Positions 1 through 12,541 of a stretch of DNA of 64,000 nucleotides are shown one piece after another. The DNA comes from Siphlonurus alternatus (taxonomy: Eukaryota > Arthropoda > Insecta > Ephemeroptera > Siphlonuridae). A model generated the notes under the pieces. That model was not told the DNA's origin and searched no databases. It was given only the letters and a program-made list of their open reading frames with translations. The position numbers and the translations under genes are program-made. The stretch covers positions 43,408,249-43,472,248 of the forward strand of contig OX463779.1 of NCBI GenBank assembly GCA_949825025.1, given 5' to 3'. Numbering within the stretch: position 1 is the stretch's first letter; every line of letters begins with the position of its first letter.

Positions 1-804
1 CTTATTACTATTACATTACAATATTACTATTATTATTATTCTTCAAATTAAAATCAATATAATATACTTATAGTTAGTTTTTATTTTGTAATTAATTAAT
101 CAATTCAAAAAATAAAATTAATTAATGTAATTAATAATATAAAATATAATATATATTTGTTAATGACAACTTTAAAAACACAGCCTGAAAAAATTAAATA
201 ATTAAAATTTTCAATTATGGCAAAAAAAATTAACATAAAATATGGTCATCTCTCTTAAAAAAAGAGACATACATTGTACTAGGTTTTCATCACACAAGCT
301 CACCCAGTTCACAAAAAAAAAAAAAAAAAAAAAAAAACAGACTATCAAAACTAAACAAAAAAACAAGCAAAAAACATCTCACATAAGCATGGCACAAAAC
401 AAATTAAATAACAAAAATCTGTGGTACGTCCGATTAAATGTGAAGATATGGCCAATCAAACTAAGAATTTAAAGAACTATGAAAAATTAAATAAGATTAA
501 CGATTAAAGAATTCACAGGATTTTATCAATATTTCATACAATTTTACACCAAAAAATGACACATAAAACAAAATATTTGTGCTCAGTTTTGTAAATTGGA
601 TCGACATGATTTTAATTTTAATAAATAATTTAAAAAGAAAAATGTACGATTATAATAATTATATTTAAAATATAAGAAGCTTTTAAAAAAAAAAAAAATA
701 AAAATAAATTTTTATAACATAATATAATATGAAAAAAAAAGCGTGGGTTGATTAATTAAGAAATAAAAAAAAGCGCAATCAACTAAGTACTAGAACCCCC
801 AATA
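1..804. other. AT-rich intergenic sequence, no gene seen
   Basis: Strongly AT-rich sequence with A-homopolymer runs near 310-337 and 684-700. I see no coding signal. The short ATG-led reading frame at 242-472 is lysine-rich because of the A-runs, and it is not supported as a gene. The 3' end of the minus-strand ZCCHC14-type transcript probably lies just inside the right edge. Confidence 0.6.
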
Positions 805-823
805 TCTTTGGAATAACACAGGC

Positions 824-829
824 TTTATT
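824..829 (-). promoter_or_regulatory. Candidate polyadenylation signal of the ZCCHC14-type gene
   Basis: The plus strand reads TTTATT, so the minus strand carries AATAAA. It lies about 375 nt downstream of the TGA at 1205-1207 of the minus-strand gene. It is the first canonical hexamer seen after the stop, so cleavage near 800-815 is inferred. Confidence 0.5.
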
Positions 830-1204
830 GAGGCCAGCGCGGCAAATAGGGGTGGGACAAGGTTAACTTTGTTTAATGTTTTTAAGTCACACCACCACAA
901 TGACTTGTAGCAGTTTTTTATCGACAGAACATAGTAAGCTCAATAAAAAAAAAAGTTTCATATATCTCAATGTTAAATTGAGCTAGTGATATACTGACTA
1001 CCGTCACTGCGGCCGTCGGAAGTAATGCTGCTGTTGCTGCTGGTGAGGCCACACTAGAAGCACCGTCAGAGGGTTGCTCGCCGTGCCGGACTGAGCCTGG
1101 CGACACGGCCACTGTAGCAAGCCCCCCCTACCGCGTCCGGCTCGTATCGCGGGAGGGCTATTTAGAGGGAGGGGGAGCAGGGGAGCCACGCCTCCTCTCT
1201 TTCG

Positions 1205-1680
1205 TCACTTCTCCGTCGCGGGAGGCACTCCAGAGTTGCTACCGCTGCTGCCGTTACCTCCCGCTACCTGCTGTTGCTGGGAGGGGAGGGATGCCTCACC
1301 GATACCCTTGGCGTAATCAAGGTGGTATTGTCCTGAAAATAAAAAAATGAATTTGTATAAGATTTTAAATTAAAATCGAGACTGTTACAGAATTAATAGT
1401 AATCCAATCTCAAATTAGCCGTAATTTTCTACTTGCCTCAAAACCTATTTCTGTTACAATATATTACAAATTTTGCTATTTTATTTCTGTTTGTTTATAT
1501 CTCAAAAATGAACACAGCAAGTGTAGAGTATTACAAAAATAAGTTCAGCTCAAGCGCAAGTATTATGTAAAAAATTCTAAGTCGTTGCTGCTTTCGAATG
1601 CAAGTCATGTAACTGCAAAAGAAATTGATGAAACATTAAACCTTGTTGCAGTAGATCATAAGGGTCAAAGGTCCATCTCT

Positions 1681-1711
<31 letters not shown>

Positions 1712-4700
1712 GTAATTTATGTTCTGGGTGACGATTACATAAGTATTTCTAGTCAAATACTGAAATTAAGAGTATTGACCAGTATTAAATTGGTACTACA
1801 GTACTGCAATAATCAGTATTTTTTAACAATGTTTACAGTGCTCTCTGGGGCTTCTAATACCCAGGCTGCACACCAGAAACCCAAGTACAGTTTTTAAGTG
1901 GACTAACTGGAGCAAGTAATGTTGTATTTATTTGTTAAAAAAAAAAACAAGAAAAATATAATACTACAACAGTAACATGTGTTCTTACAAACATAAAATC
2001 ATTGTTGCTCACCTCTCCTCATGACCTCTTCAATGCTGGGTTCGTGGCAGTCCGTGCCACAGTGGTTTGAGCCGCCGCAGTTGTAGCAGGTCAGTTTGGC
2101 GTTTGTACTGAGGGGTGGGGGAGGGTAGGAGGGAGCATATGACAGGAAGGGAGGGGGTGGGGACGATGTTTGCTGCTGTTTGGAGGGGGCAAACTGCTGC
2201 TGCTGCACGGGGAAGGGGGGAGGGGAGGTTTGTGAGCTGGGGGGGACGGCATACATCATCTCGGGAGGAGGGGAGGTGATGCCGTTGGGAGTGAAGGGTG
2301 GGAAGCTGGCTGGCCCTGACGTTGGTGGTGGCATCATGGATGTGGGGAACAGAGCAGTTCCACCTATATAGCTAGGTGACGCCTGCAAACATAGTGTATC
2401 AGTAAGTATGCAAGGGTCCTTGAATCCTGGAAAATTAATTAAAATGACAGATGCTTCTACATTCAATACATGAGGTGTTTTTTTTTGTTGTCCAATGGCA
2501 TTTTTTTTTTTAAACATTGTTCACAGTGCTCTCTGGGGCTTCTAATACCTAGTATGCACACCAGAAACCCAAGTACAGTTTTTAAATGGAGCAAGTAATG
2601 TTGTATTTATTTGTTAAGAAAATAAGAAAAATATAATACTACAACAGTAACTCATGTGTTTTTGTTGTTTTTAATGATTTTTTCATCAATTTAAAAACAC
2701 ATTAAGAAATTGTAAGTATTAAATTCCGTGACGTTGTGATATAAATACTTATGACAAATGAAGGATGGTGCTCACCTGAAAGATGGCTCCTGTGCTTGCT
2801 CTCAGAGGCTGCATGCCTTGAGTGGGACCTGCCGCGGCATACAGGGTGTATGGCATCGCCGCCATGTTGTGCAGAGGCCGTCTGCCGTGCTTCATGTCCT
2901 GCTGGGGGTTACGCAGGACGGTGGGCCCCAATGCACTTCTGGGGGGAGGCTGGCCACCTCGAGCAGGGGGCAGATGAGCGTGGGGTGGCACCCCCATCGG
3001 CACCTTGTCCCACTTGATGGCCTCGTCCTTACCTGCAAGTCACGTACCTCCTCAACATTCTCAAAGACTGGGCATTAAACCTTGAGATATTATCAGTGGC
3101 TCAGCTGAACAACGCCTCTATCCTTTCAAGTTTACTTTTCTCCTACCTTTAGAAAGGAAGGCTAAACAGCTATAATCATCAAATCATCAACATTTCAAGA
3201 AGATGTAAAACAAGACAATTTCTTCTGATACAAGATAAAATCCTCTTTTTTATTGTTAATATAATTTTTTTGTTCTAAACATTTCAACAGTGATCTCCTC
3301 CTCTATAAATAATCATAATGTCAGTTGTCTTGTTTTTTTCACCTGCAGGCGGTTCATACGTTTAAAGTTTATGATGAACTCTCTTGTATCTAGCGACAGT
3401 TAAGTTATACATACAATAGAAAACCCTTCAACACGTTGATGTTACAACAACTCACACTGCTCCCAGGTCTCGTCCTGAGGAGGTGACCTTGGAGGACTCG
3501 GGCTCTCTGATTGGCTGCTGGCAGAGCCAGAGTTCTGGTTGGCCGGGGCCGCTGGGTTCGCCCACGGCCTCTTGTCCTCTCTGACTCGCTGCCGAGGCTC
3601 CACACCTCCACGTCCGTTGGCCATCGTCATATTGGCCAACATTCCACGAAGCTGCTCATCAGCATTCGGAAGCCTCATCTGCACCAATCAGAAGGTGGCT
3701 CAGTAAAATACAAAAATAAGGGCCAGTGTACTGTAAAAGTCTGTTACAAATGTCTGCTTTTTGCAAACCACTTTTATTTAAAAATACAGAAAACATAATA
3801 CTACTTACTACACTAATTTCTGACTACAAATAACTTATATTTGAGAGGTGAGAGAGGTCCAATTACATAACCTCATAAAAAAAAAAAAAAAAAAAAAAAT
3901 CATATTTCTAATATCTTTGCTCTGTATGCAGTCACAGCATTATATGACCTGTATTTGTCATAACAATAAAAATAAAAACTTCAAAAATTAAATAAATCTT
4001 GCTTGGATTCAGATTGCAAATAAGTCAGCATGTTCCTCTATATACCGATATAATGTTGACATATATATTATATGAATGCAGTACTTCGAAAGATAGCATG
4101 TTGAAAAAGTGAGTTTGGAAATTCTCATCAAGGGAAATACACACTACATTTCAAAGACATTCAAAGACACCTCTACTGGTCTATGCAATAACTCCTCTTG
4201 ACATTAGATCCATCTACATTTTAAAGACAATGACACCTCAGTGGTCTCTGCAATAACTCTTCTTGATGTTAGATTCATCTCCACCTGTTCAGCAGAATGC
4301 TGTGAGGCGCTCTCCTCCAGGGGCATCTGTCCGTTGTGCATCTGCTTGTTGCGCGAGTGACTGCTGCGACTGCTGCGGTATCCTCCTCCTCCTCCCGTGC
4401 TGCCTCCACTGCAGCTGCTGCTAGAACTACTACTGCCATTGCGAGGAGGGCCCGAGGACCCGCCCTTGTAGGTGGCACCACCTGTGGCGGGCTGCCCCGA
4501 GGACGAGCACCAGTTTGGAGAGCCAGACCTGCACACCACCAGAACATTACACACCGAGACTGGGAGAAAAGTCTTTTAAACCAGTGAAAACTAGATTGAA
4601 CTTGTGTCAGATCAAGCTAAAACAGGAAAGGGGGTGGAGGGAAGGGTAGTTTGGTACAACAAAATAAATAAATAACTACTGTAAATGGTACATTGAAGCT

Positions 4701-7700
4701 CAATGGAATTGATAGACAAAATTTTCTAAGCCAAGAAACATCAATCTCAAATTGTATTCAATAATGAAGAAAAATAATTGATTAAAACTTATTGTACAAA
4801 AGTTTTATTTTTTTATGAAAAGAGTTTTTAGAAATTCTTCTCCAGTGCTGAAAGTACAAACATTACGTTATCACGTACCGGTACTTCAATTGCAAAAACA
4901 TTCAACTTGTTTTTACAAATGGGTTCAGTTACTTACAAAAACAATGAATGACTAATTTCACTAATTTACTGCTAACTACTGTACAGTACAAATTCAAAGT
5001 ACAGTACTGTAGTAATTTAATTTTTACAAATAGGCTTTCTAGTGTTAATAAAAATAGTTTTAGAAAGCATAATTTTTTTAAATTTGAAGCATGTAAATAA
5101 AAGAATGTACTGTATTGACAGTTAAGCACTGTAAGTTAAGTACTGCATGGTAAGTTGAGTGGAAGTACTATGAGTTAAGTACTTTAATTACATACCTGCT
5201 GGCTTCTGGAGATCCGCAAGGGCTGCCACAGTGAGACTGATAAGGAGATGAATATTCTGGGTTTGGAGCTGAGGAGGGGAGGGAGTTATTTACAGAGGGT
5301 GGAGCCATGCTCGAGGAGTGACAGGGGTCTGCAGCACCCATGGAGGGCATCAGGAAGGTGGTCTGGTGACACGGGTACTCTGCGCCGGAGGTGTTGGGTC
5401 CGCCCATGGCCTGAGCCATTCCGTGCGGAGGAGGCAGGCTGCAGAAGAGGACGGAGCCTGAAGGCTGGTGACCTGGTGCATGCGGCGGGAATACTTGGAA
5501 GTAGTGCATCTCCTGAGGGGGCATGTTTTTGCTGGAGTCACCTGAAAACACAAGCATATTTCAGTACATCCAGCAATGGTTATATTACCATGTGTATTGT
5601 AAAGATGCTACATGAGTTACTAACTAACTTTTATAACAGATTGGCTAGCAATCTTTATAATGCAACCATACGTACTACTGTACACTCTTAGATGCAGTTA
5701 TAAATTTGTAACTAACATTTCAAAGATTTTTGCTTGTACAGTAACAAGAATTTTAATGGTGGTTATAGTTTCTATAGCCTGTACTACTGTATGAACAATG
5801 TGCCACAAAAATTTCCTGAACTTTTCAAGAGTGTATAGTTTAGAAGTGTTGTGGCATTTCAGAAAAAGAAAAATTAATCATTTATAATGCTAGGAAACCA
5901 ATCAGATTTATAGGAATTTAAAACGCTGTCTACACTCTTAGATAAGTGTAATCATGTAGTGTACTGAAAGAAAAGTATCAATAACTTCTGCAATTTTATT
6001 TATTCACATTGCACTGTATAAATGTAACAGCTTTATTTTTGGTATGGAACCATAAGTCTACTGACTCAAAAGGTATGTCTTGTAGATTTCTCACTCAAAC
6101 TCCTGGCTCTATATACAGTACTACAAAAACAAAAACCAAGGTTACATTACACCTTGTTGCTGCCTTGCCAATCTTAGAATAAAGTAATAGCAACAACTAG
6201 GAGTGAAAACAACAACTTCTGCAGCTATAAAGATTTAGCCATGTAATTGAGTGAGAAATATACTAGTAAGTGGTTGAACATTACTATTACCTGCTGTATT
6301 ATTAAAAAAAATTAAAGATTACCACCGGAAGTGGAAGAATTTTGGCTGGATTATGAACATGAAAACTCTCGATTTTGTTGGAATCTGTAATATAAATTTC
6401 TTAGCAATGTTTCAGTTTCAAAACTGAAAAAGTCCAGAAACCTCGCACTTCCAGCCTCTTCCGGAAGCAATCTTAAACTTGCTGAGCTGTATGTGAATCA
6501 AAATCCAACCACATCAGGTAGATACACTATACTGTAGCGCTAATTGATCTACGAGCTTGTCCTACTTTTTCAGCTGGATTTTGACACAAAGATCAGATAA
6601 TACAGCAGACAATTTCACAAAAGTGAATATAGATGTTAAGACACCCCTGCACAGTGCAGTACTGTACTTTATAATACTACAATGTAAATTCATTTTAACT
6701 CAACTCCCACAGCAAATTATAGTGGTTGTTAATACAGCATTTTCGACTGAATTAACATACATTTTTTTTTTTTTAAGAAATTTAAGGTACCATAGTTTCT
6801 TAAGAGAGGGGAGGGGCAGGGATCCCCCACCTCTCTCAGTTTATGCTACTGAATTCAATATTAACCAAGTACAATATCTACATGTTTATATTACCAAAAT
6901 GCTCTTCCAAAACATGCCTGTAAAGAATCTACATTGTAAATACTGGGTACCAGGTACCTGTACATTATGAATATTCATAAATATACTGTGTACTGTATGC
7001 AAACTGTGCAGGAAAAACCTGCTATGCGTTGTATTCTCACCTGCATTTGATAGGCCAGCCGTGGGCAGAAGGATGGGTTTAAGAGGTGCGGCATAATGCT
7101 GGCCTACAGCTCCAGAAGATGCATCAGGTGAGGCCGTACAAGGCATGTAAATGGGCTGCCAAACAAGAGAGTGAGAACGAGAAGGATGCATGTGCAGCAT
7201 AGGCCTACTTACAGGCATGCCTGCTGCTTTCATGCAAACCAAAGCGGGTTTCTGGGGATAAGAGATCTTGGTCTCTTCATCCTGCAGTTTCATTAATATA
7301 CTCCCAAACACTGATTTCTGCTCATAAGTGAAAGCTGGATGGTTTAATGCCATCATATAAAGAAGCAGAAGCTCATCTAGAGGGTTGTCTTCTTCAGCTA
7401 AAGAACCAGAATTGCCGAGTAATGCTTGAATTTCGGCAAAATCGAAGTTTGCTAGCGTCTTGTAGAGCACATTAGAGCATCCATGGTTGGCTGAGTGCAA
7501 CAATGCAAGATACAAAGCAAGTTTGCGTCTGGTATGTTTGTCACTAACGCATTGAGCGTCTAGAACATCTGTATGGCTATTAGCCCGCGTCTCAGAATCA
7601 CGTAACTCGGTGTAATCACGTTTTCCCAGTTCTTCCAAGCAGGTACCCAAAAAACGCAGCTCAAAGGGTAGGCACATATTCAGTAAGGTACACATGAGGT

Positions 7701-7761
7701 CCAGGCGCTTATAACTAACTGATTCTTTAAACCACGACACAACCTCTTCTTTACACACCAT
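1205..7761 (-). CDS. ZCCHC14: ZCCHC2/ZCCHC14-family zinc-knuckle protein (7 exons, 762 aa)
   Basis: CDS exons on the minus strand: 7761-7041, 5541-5196, 4528-4285, 3678-3456, 3032-2776, 2382-2013, 1332-1205. All junctions are GT/AG and phases join without frameshift. The N-terminal ~160 residues match the conserved block of vertebrate ZCCHC2/ZCCHC14 (motifs LPFELRFLGTCLEELGKRDY, then RDSE, then NHPAF). A long proline/serine/glutamine-rich linker follows. One CCHC knuckle (CYNCGGSNHCGTDC) is near residue 700, then a short tail beginning GQYHLDY that resembles the family C-terminus. I do not see the SAM domain of vertebrate ZCCHC14. The family is linked to RNA binding and to TENT4 poly(A)-polymerase complexes in vertebrates; that role here is inference. 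The ATG at 7761 is chosen because the frame upstream has no other ATG. The gene is divergent from the HSF-like gene. ZCCHC2 versus ZCCHC14 orthology is not resolved. Confidence 0.85.
1818..2660. repeat. Direct ~165-bp duplication flanking the zinc-knuckle exon
   Basis: Copies at about 1818-1981 and 2500-2660 share long near-identical stretches (GTGCTCTCTGGGGCTTCTAA, then ACACCAGAAACCCAAGTACA, then a shared block ending ATAATACTACAACAGTAAC). They differ by small indels. They lie in the introns on either side of exon 2382-2013, which encodes the CCHC knuckle. Confidence 0.8.
4166..4290. repeat. 66-bp diverged tandem duplication over a splice donor
   Basis: Two adjacent units begin GACACCTC at 4166 and 4232 and run through an ATTAGATYCATCT motif. 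The second unit ends across the minus-strand donor at 4285/4284 of exon 4528-4285; the first unit is intronic and lacks the CACCTG donor. Confidence 0.55.
6315..6474. mobile_element. MITE, TTCCGGAAG-ended family, copy 1
   Basis: Inverted ends AAGATTACCACCGGAAGTGG and (reverse complement of the right end) AAGATTGCTTCCGGAAGAGG bracket about 160 bp with no coding capacity. It lies in intron 1 of the ZCCHC14-type gene. A related copy is at 35194-35378. Confidence 0.6.
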
Positions 7762-8082
7762 TATCTGACACCATTTGTTAAGTTCTCGGGGTGGAATAGG
7801 ACTACACGTAAATATAAACTGCACAAGGCTGAAAAATTGGGTATTTTGCCCAGATCCCCGTGCTTTCTCTCACTTTTCTCTTTTCTCGCTGTCGCTGCTG
7901 ATAGCGAAAATATCGATCAGCCAAATTCGAGCGATTCGAGTAGTCGAAATCGAAAAATGGCGCGCTTTTCAATATCTGCATAAATTATTAATTTTTCGGA
8001 TTGCTATGGAAACTTAAGACTATTTTTTATTTTATTTAGTATTTAGTTAATCAATCCGTTATTTTCTCATCAGAAGCATAAG
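7762..8082. promoter_or_regulatory. Bidirectional promoter segment between divergent ATGs
   Basis: Only 321 bp separate the minus-strand ATG (7761) from the plus-strand HSF-like ATG (8083). Both promoters and both 5' leaders must lie here unless there are untranslated upstream exons. Motifs visible are a CT-rich tract at 7858-7890, a TATCGATC close to the insect DRE (TATCGATA) near 7910, and TGGCGCGC resembling an E2F site near 7957. No TATA box stands out, which would suit a housekeeping-type promoter. Motif function is inference. Confidence 0.5.
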
Positions 8083-11000
8083 ATGACGACGATTTTTCTA
8101 GGAACTTTTCCATATAAATTATGGGACTTGATTAACTCTCCTAAAAACAATGGTATTCAATGGTGCAGAAATGGAAAAATGATCAGCATAGAGAAAAAAT
8201 TATTTCAAAAGAAATGCCTGAACAAAAGAAACTTTACAACTTCAAGATTTATAAGTATCACAAAACAGTTGAATGTTTATGGATTTGTGCAGCAAGCTCA
8301 TATGGATACAGATAGGTTTCTTATCTACAAGCATGAAAATTTTGTGAAAGGCCATCCTGAATTGCTGCGCAACATGGGTAGAAGAATACAATACAAGAAG
8401 TCATACAAGCCAAAAGAGCCATCAGAACCAAACGTGAAAGTGGATCCTGTTTTACAAGCACGGGTAAGCATTTTTCTATTTAACTGACTTTGAATTGTTT
8501 TTTTTTTTAAACAATCAATTTGTAAAACTGATATGACTTATTCCATAAATTTATTTACTTCATTCTGTACGTGTCTCTTATTTTGCATTGCATACAAATA
8601 TAAAATATAAATTAAAATCAAAAACTCTTGACAGTAAAAAATTTCATTTAAAAGAAAAAAAAATACATTTTCTTCAAATTTGTAGCTCCACTTCAAGTTT
8701 GTTCTGAATAATAACGTGGATAAAGTTCTGAAGTTACCGACGGGAGACTCTGATGACGAGTGTAGCAGCAACAGCAGCAGTTCCGGTGTGGAGGTTACTT
8801 TCTCCAACATCAAATCACCTCAGTTTCCAGCACCCGCCAGACATGGTATGTACCCCAGTGTGGTCTAGCTGTTACGTTTGATGACTGTTGTAATTTGATG
8901 TAATGAATGATATTCTACTAATCACCTCAATGAATATTTTTAATACAGATCCTACAACGCTGATGTGGAATGGTTCAACAATTCATGCAAATCATCAGCT
9001 CTACCCCAATTTGTACTATGTGGCTCCTTCATCCCCTTCTTGCTGTAAGACCGACAAACAAAATCCTGAGAATCCTTGTTTTCCCATCAACCCAATCCCA
9101 GCATGGTATTTACTTTTTAATCTCAAGTTCTGAACAAGATCAATATCTGTATAATCTTTTTACAAAACAGAAAATATTTAACATAAATCTGTGATACGAC
9201 AAGTTCCTCTTGCTTTCTAGCTTTTGTGTGTTATGTAAAATGATACAATTTATTTAAAATGAATTTATATCAACGATATCTTTCGATAGAAATAGATTCA
9301 GTAATGATAAAATGACAATTATATAAATATGTCTAACTTCAATATTTTATATGCATTAATTCAGTACTGAATTTCTACGAATTTTGACAACGTTTTGGCA
9401 GATTAAAAAAAAAAAAAAATTAGAATTTAAGAATCTGACTAGAGACGTTGACGTAATATATTTCTATTGTGCAGAGAAGAGGATGATTATGTTGGCTCAT
9501 GTGATTTTTTTGTTGCAGCTCAAGGAAGAAGGACTCTGAGCATCAGTGCAAGCTATTCGAGGTGAGCTCATCATATTACACACAACAAAAATGTTACACA
9601 TTGGAAATATGAACGAAATGTTTTGCTTACAACTAATAAAGTGTACCCCTGTGTGCTGCAACCCCTCTTCACTGGCATGCTCGAAGGGTTGCATACCTGC
9701 TCATCTTGCAGGCTCATATTATAGGATCAGTAAGAGTTATATATCACATTGTGTTCTATATATATATGTAAAGGTGCTGGGCAAATCAGCAAAGAGTAGG
9801 AGGATTTGCCTCTACTTTAATTTGACTGCACGTTTAAAGTTAATTTTTTACACAATATCAACATCATGCCCTACTTTCCCCATATTTACAAGAAACTAGT
9901 AAAACCTCAATTTTACGAACTTCGATTTAACGAAATTCGCGATTTTACGAAGTATTTTCTCGGTCCCGAATAGTTAGATAGGGAAATGCATGTTAAATAA
10001 CCTTGAATTTACGAAAACTCGATTTTACGAAATAACGAAGTGCTCACATGGTCCCTAGAGAGCATTAACCTCGAGTTTACGAATATATTTGTCATATGTA
10101 AATTAAGCGCGCGTCGTAATTAACGTAAAATTTGTAATCGAGAATCGAGATTAATTTTATTTTATAGCGTCAACTCGTATGATTTTTTATTTATTAGTCA
10201 TAAAACAATAACTGATTGATAAAACTTTTATTTGTATGGCAACTGCGTGGTCTAATTCGATGTAAATAAGATCTTAAAAATAATAAAGTGTCGAATCCTC
10301 TTCGTCCGGCCAGATCGTACGACCCAATCGCATTGCTGCATGAATGGAGTACATTATATATACCTCAAAACTTCATTCAATTTTAAATTTTATTTAATAA
10401 ATTATTAATAGAAAATAAAAAAATAAAATAAAACGCACGTCGTTATGGAAAATTAACCGCGCGATATGAACAGTATTTTTATTTTATTGGCTACGCGAAT
10501 AGAAATAACGTCGTTGACTGCATTTCAAATGTCGATTGCGAATTGCGAAAACAAAATTAATACGAGTTCCTTCATTTTCTAAAGGACCTAAAATACACAA
10601 AATTGAAGATTTTTTTTTTTTCCACCCATTCAAGTCACGTCCGCGATGTTATGATATTTACGTAAAAATTGCGATTTCCTAAGAGATGTAAATTTACATC
10701 GCACCGTTAATGTATTTTTGTATGTCATTAATAATATATTAATGCCATATATTATGTGTCTTAGTAACGTTTTGATTATTTTTTATGTTTTCACGTCGTC
10801 CCGAATTACCGCGCGACTTATATATATATATAATACGCGATCGATCACTCGCGTAAATCGCGATCTTTTTATCTCACGCTATTTCATATTTTTCTACTGT
10901 TTTAATCTCAATTACCACTCGAATAAATCTGAATCAATTATAAAAACGAATTTTTATTGCAATAATTTGTTAATTCATACGTTTTACGTCATTTTTCTTT

Positions 11001-11254
11001 TTTGAGGACCTCGATTTTACGAAGTCCCGATTTTTCGGTCCCTTCAATTTCGTAAAATCAAGGTTTTACTGTATTGCTATATTATTCAACATATTACAAG
11101 AATATTTTCTGAAATTTAATAAAATTATTTAACATTCCAGGACAAGGAAGACTTGGACTTTGGACTCAATTGTGATGAGCTTCAAAACATTTTCCTGGAC
11201 AGCGAGTTTCAAGCAATTTACAAAGAGATCATTGAGTCCTGTCCTGAAATCTGA
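8083..11254 (+). CDS. HSF-type DNA-binding domain protein, HSFY/HSF5-like (5 exons, 284 aa)
   Basis: Exons 8083-8463, 8686-8845, 8949-9105, 9519-9561 and 11141-11254, all GT/AG with consistent phases (0,1,2,0). Residues 5-105 form a heat-shock-factor winged helix: FPYKLWDLINS at the start, a WCRNGKMISIEKKLF strand/helix region, then the recognition-helix block TTSRFISITKQLNVYGF, then FVKGHPELLRNMGRRI. The F.RQLN.YGF signature of HSFs is here ITKQLNVYGF. There is no coiled-coil HR-A/B oligomerisation region of a classical HSF, so it looks like the divergent HSFY/HSF5/HSFX group. The C-terminal part (serine-rich, then an acidic end CPEI) has no recognised domain. A nuclear transcription-factor role is inferred from the fold only. 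The gene is divergent from the ZCCHC14-type gene and convergent with PSMA7. Confidence 0.85.
9897..11071. mobile_element. Non-autonomous pogo/Tigger-like DNA transposon in HSF-like intron 4
   Basis: The right end is GGTTTTACTG followed by TA, and the left end is (C/T)AGTAAAACCTCAATTTTACG. Internally both ends carry repeated GATTTTACGAA motifs in opposite orientation, as in pogo/Tigger-group ends with TA target sites. The left TA is degraded (AC). The interior is AT-rich with CpG-containing patches and no transposase reading frame, so this is a deletion derivative. Confidence 0.7.
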
Positions 11255-11867
11255 AATCCCTATGTGGTGATACTTGTGTAATATTTCATCAAATTGTGTT
11301 GTTATGTGATTTTGTTTGCAGTTACTTCTGTGATAATATAGGAATTTTATAATTGATGTTCTGCTATATTTGTGATAATCTTGCTGTAAAATGTTACGAT
11401 CATTTAAGAGCTAATTTGTGATATTTCTTGTTAAAATGTTATATCAAGATTCTGTAGGTTAAATTGCTAGAGCCAATTTCTGATATATATTTTTTTTTTT
11501 GTTATATTAAGATTCTGAAGGTAAAATTTTCAATTTAAGGCCCTCTTGCGACAGTTCTATGTTAAAACATAATATCAATATTTTGTAGGTAAAAATTAAA
11601 TTGGTGTGCTGTACAGCTAATTTATGATAAACATGCTTTAAATATTCAAGCTTTTGTAAGCAGAAATTCCTATTTATGACAGAATCTTGTTAAAACATGA
11701 CATCAAGATTTTGTAGGTAAAAATTAAATTGGAAGACTAAAAGCTAATTTGTGATATTCAAATAGGATGAAGATTTAAAATTTGAGAGTAAATTCAAATC
11801 ATACAGACTGCATGTGACTTTTTCGTTAAAATATTACTGTCAACATTTTGTAGGCAGAAACTAAATA

Positions 11868-12541
11868 GACGACTTGCAAAACCCCATTTTTAGCAAAAAG
11901 TAAACAAAGAAAAGTGACCCCAGTTCATTGTTGTTTTTATTATGTGTATAAATTTTGCTTATACATTGGACCTTATGGGAAATTCACGATTTTCACACAC
12001 AGATTTCAATGTGTTACAAACCTACGATTCTAAATATAAAAATATCACCGGAATCTGCAGTTTTTGGCCATTTATAATGCTGAAATGCATATCAGAAGAA
12101 GTTTTCTATACTTTAATATGGTAAATTTCATATGATAACAAATCAGCCAATTGCATAGGAGAAGATATGTAGCCAAGCATGCTCCAGATTGTTGATTATT
12201 GCAACAGTTAAAATCAACAAACTAGAGTTTGCCCAGTTACGTATCTTCCCCCATGCAATTGTCTGATTTGTTATCATATGACATTTACCATATTAAAGTA
12301 AAGAAAACTTCTTCTGATATGCATTTCAGCATTATAAATGGCCAAAAACTGCAGATTCCGGTGATATTTTTATATTTAGAATCGTAGGTTTGTAACACAT
12401 TGAAATCTGTGTGTGAAAATCGTGAATTTCCCATAAGGTCCAATGTATAAGCAAAATTTATACACATAATAAAAACAACAATGAACTGGGGTCACTTTTC
12501 TTTGTTTACTTTTTGCTAAAAATGGGGTTTTGCAAGTCGTC
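11868..12541. mobile_element. 674-bp long-arm foldback MITE with TA target duplication
   Basis: Two ~305-bp arms (11868-12172 and 12241-12541) are near-perfect reverse complements, separated by a ~70-bp spacer. The ends are GACGACTTGC...GCAAGTCGTC and each is flanked by TA, fitting a Tc1/mariner-type target site. Each arm contains the same 60-codon reading frame on opposite strands; this is a by-product of the inverted repeat. It interrupts the degenerate 3'-UTR repeat. Confidence 0.85.

Noticed and set aside
5248..5691. Plus-strand 147-codon frame opposite the ZCCHC14-type exon
   Set aside because: Shadow of the minus-strand exon 5541-5196, which has correct splice sites and joins in phase.
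7762..7824. Start of the ZCCHC14-type protein at 7824
   Set aside because: The codon there is GTG; the first ATG in frame is at 7761, next to the conserved block.
11942..12467. Two identical 60-codon proteins on opposite strands
   Set aside because: Generated by the arms of the 674-bp inverted repeat; no codon bias or homology.
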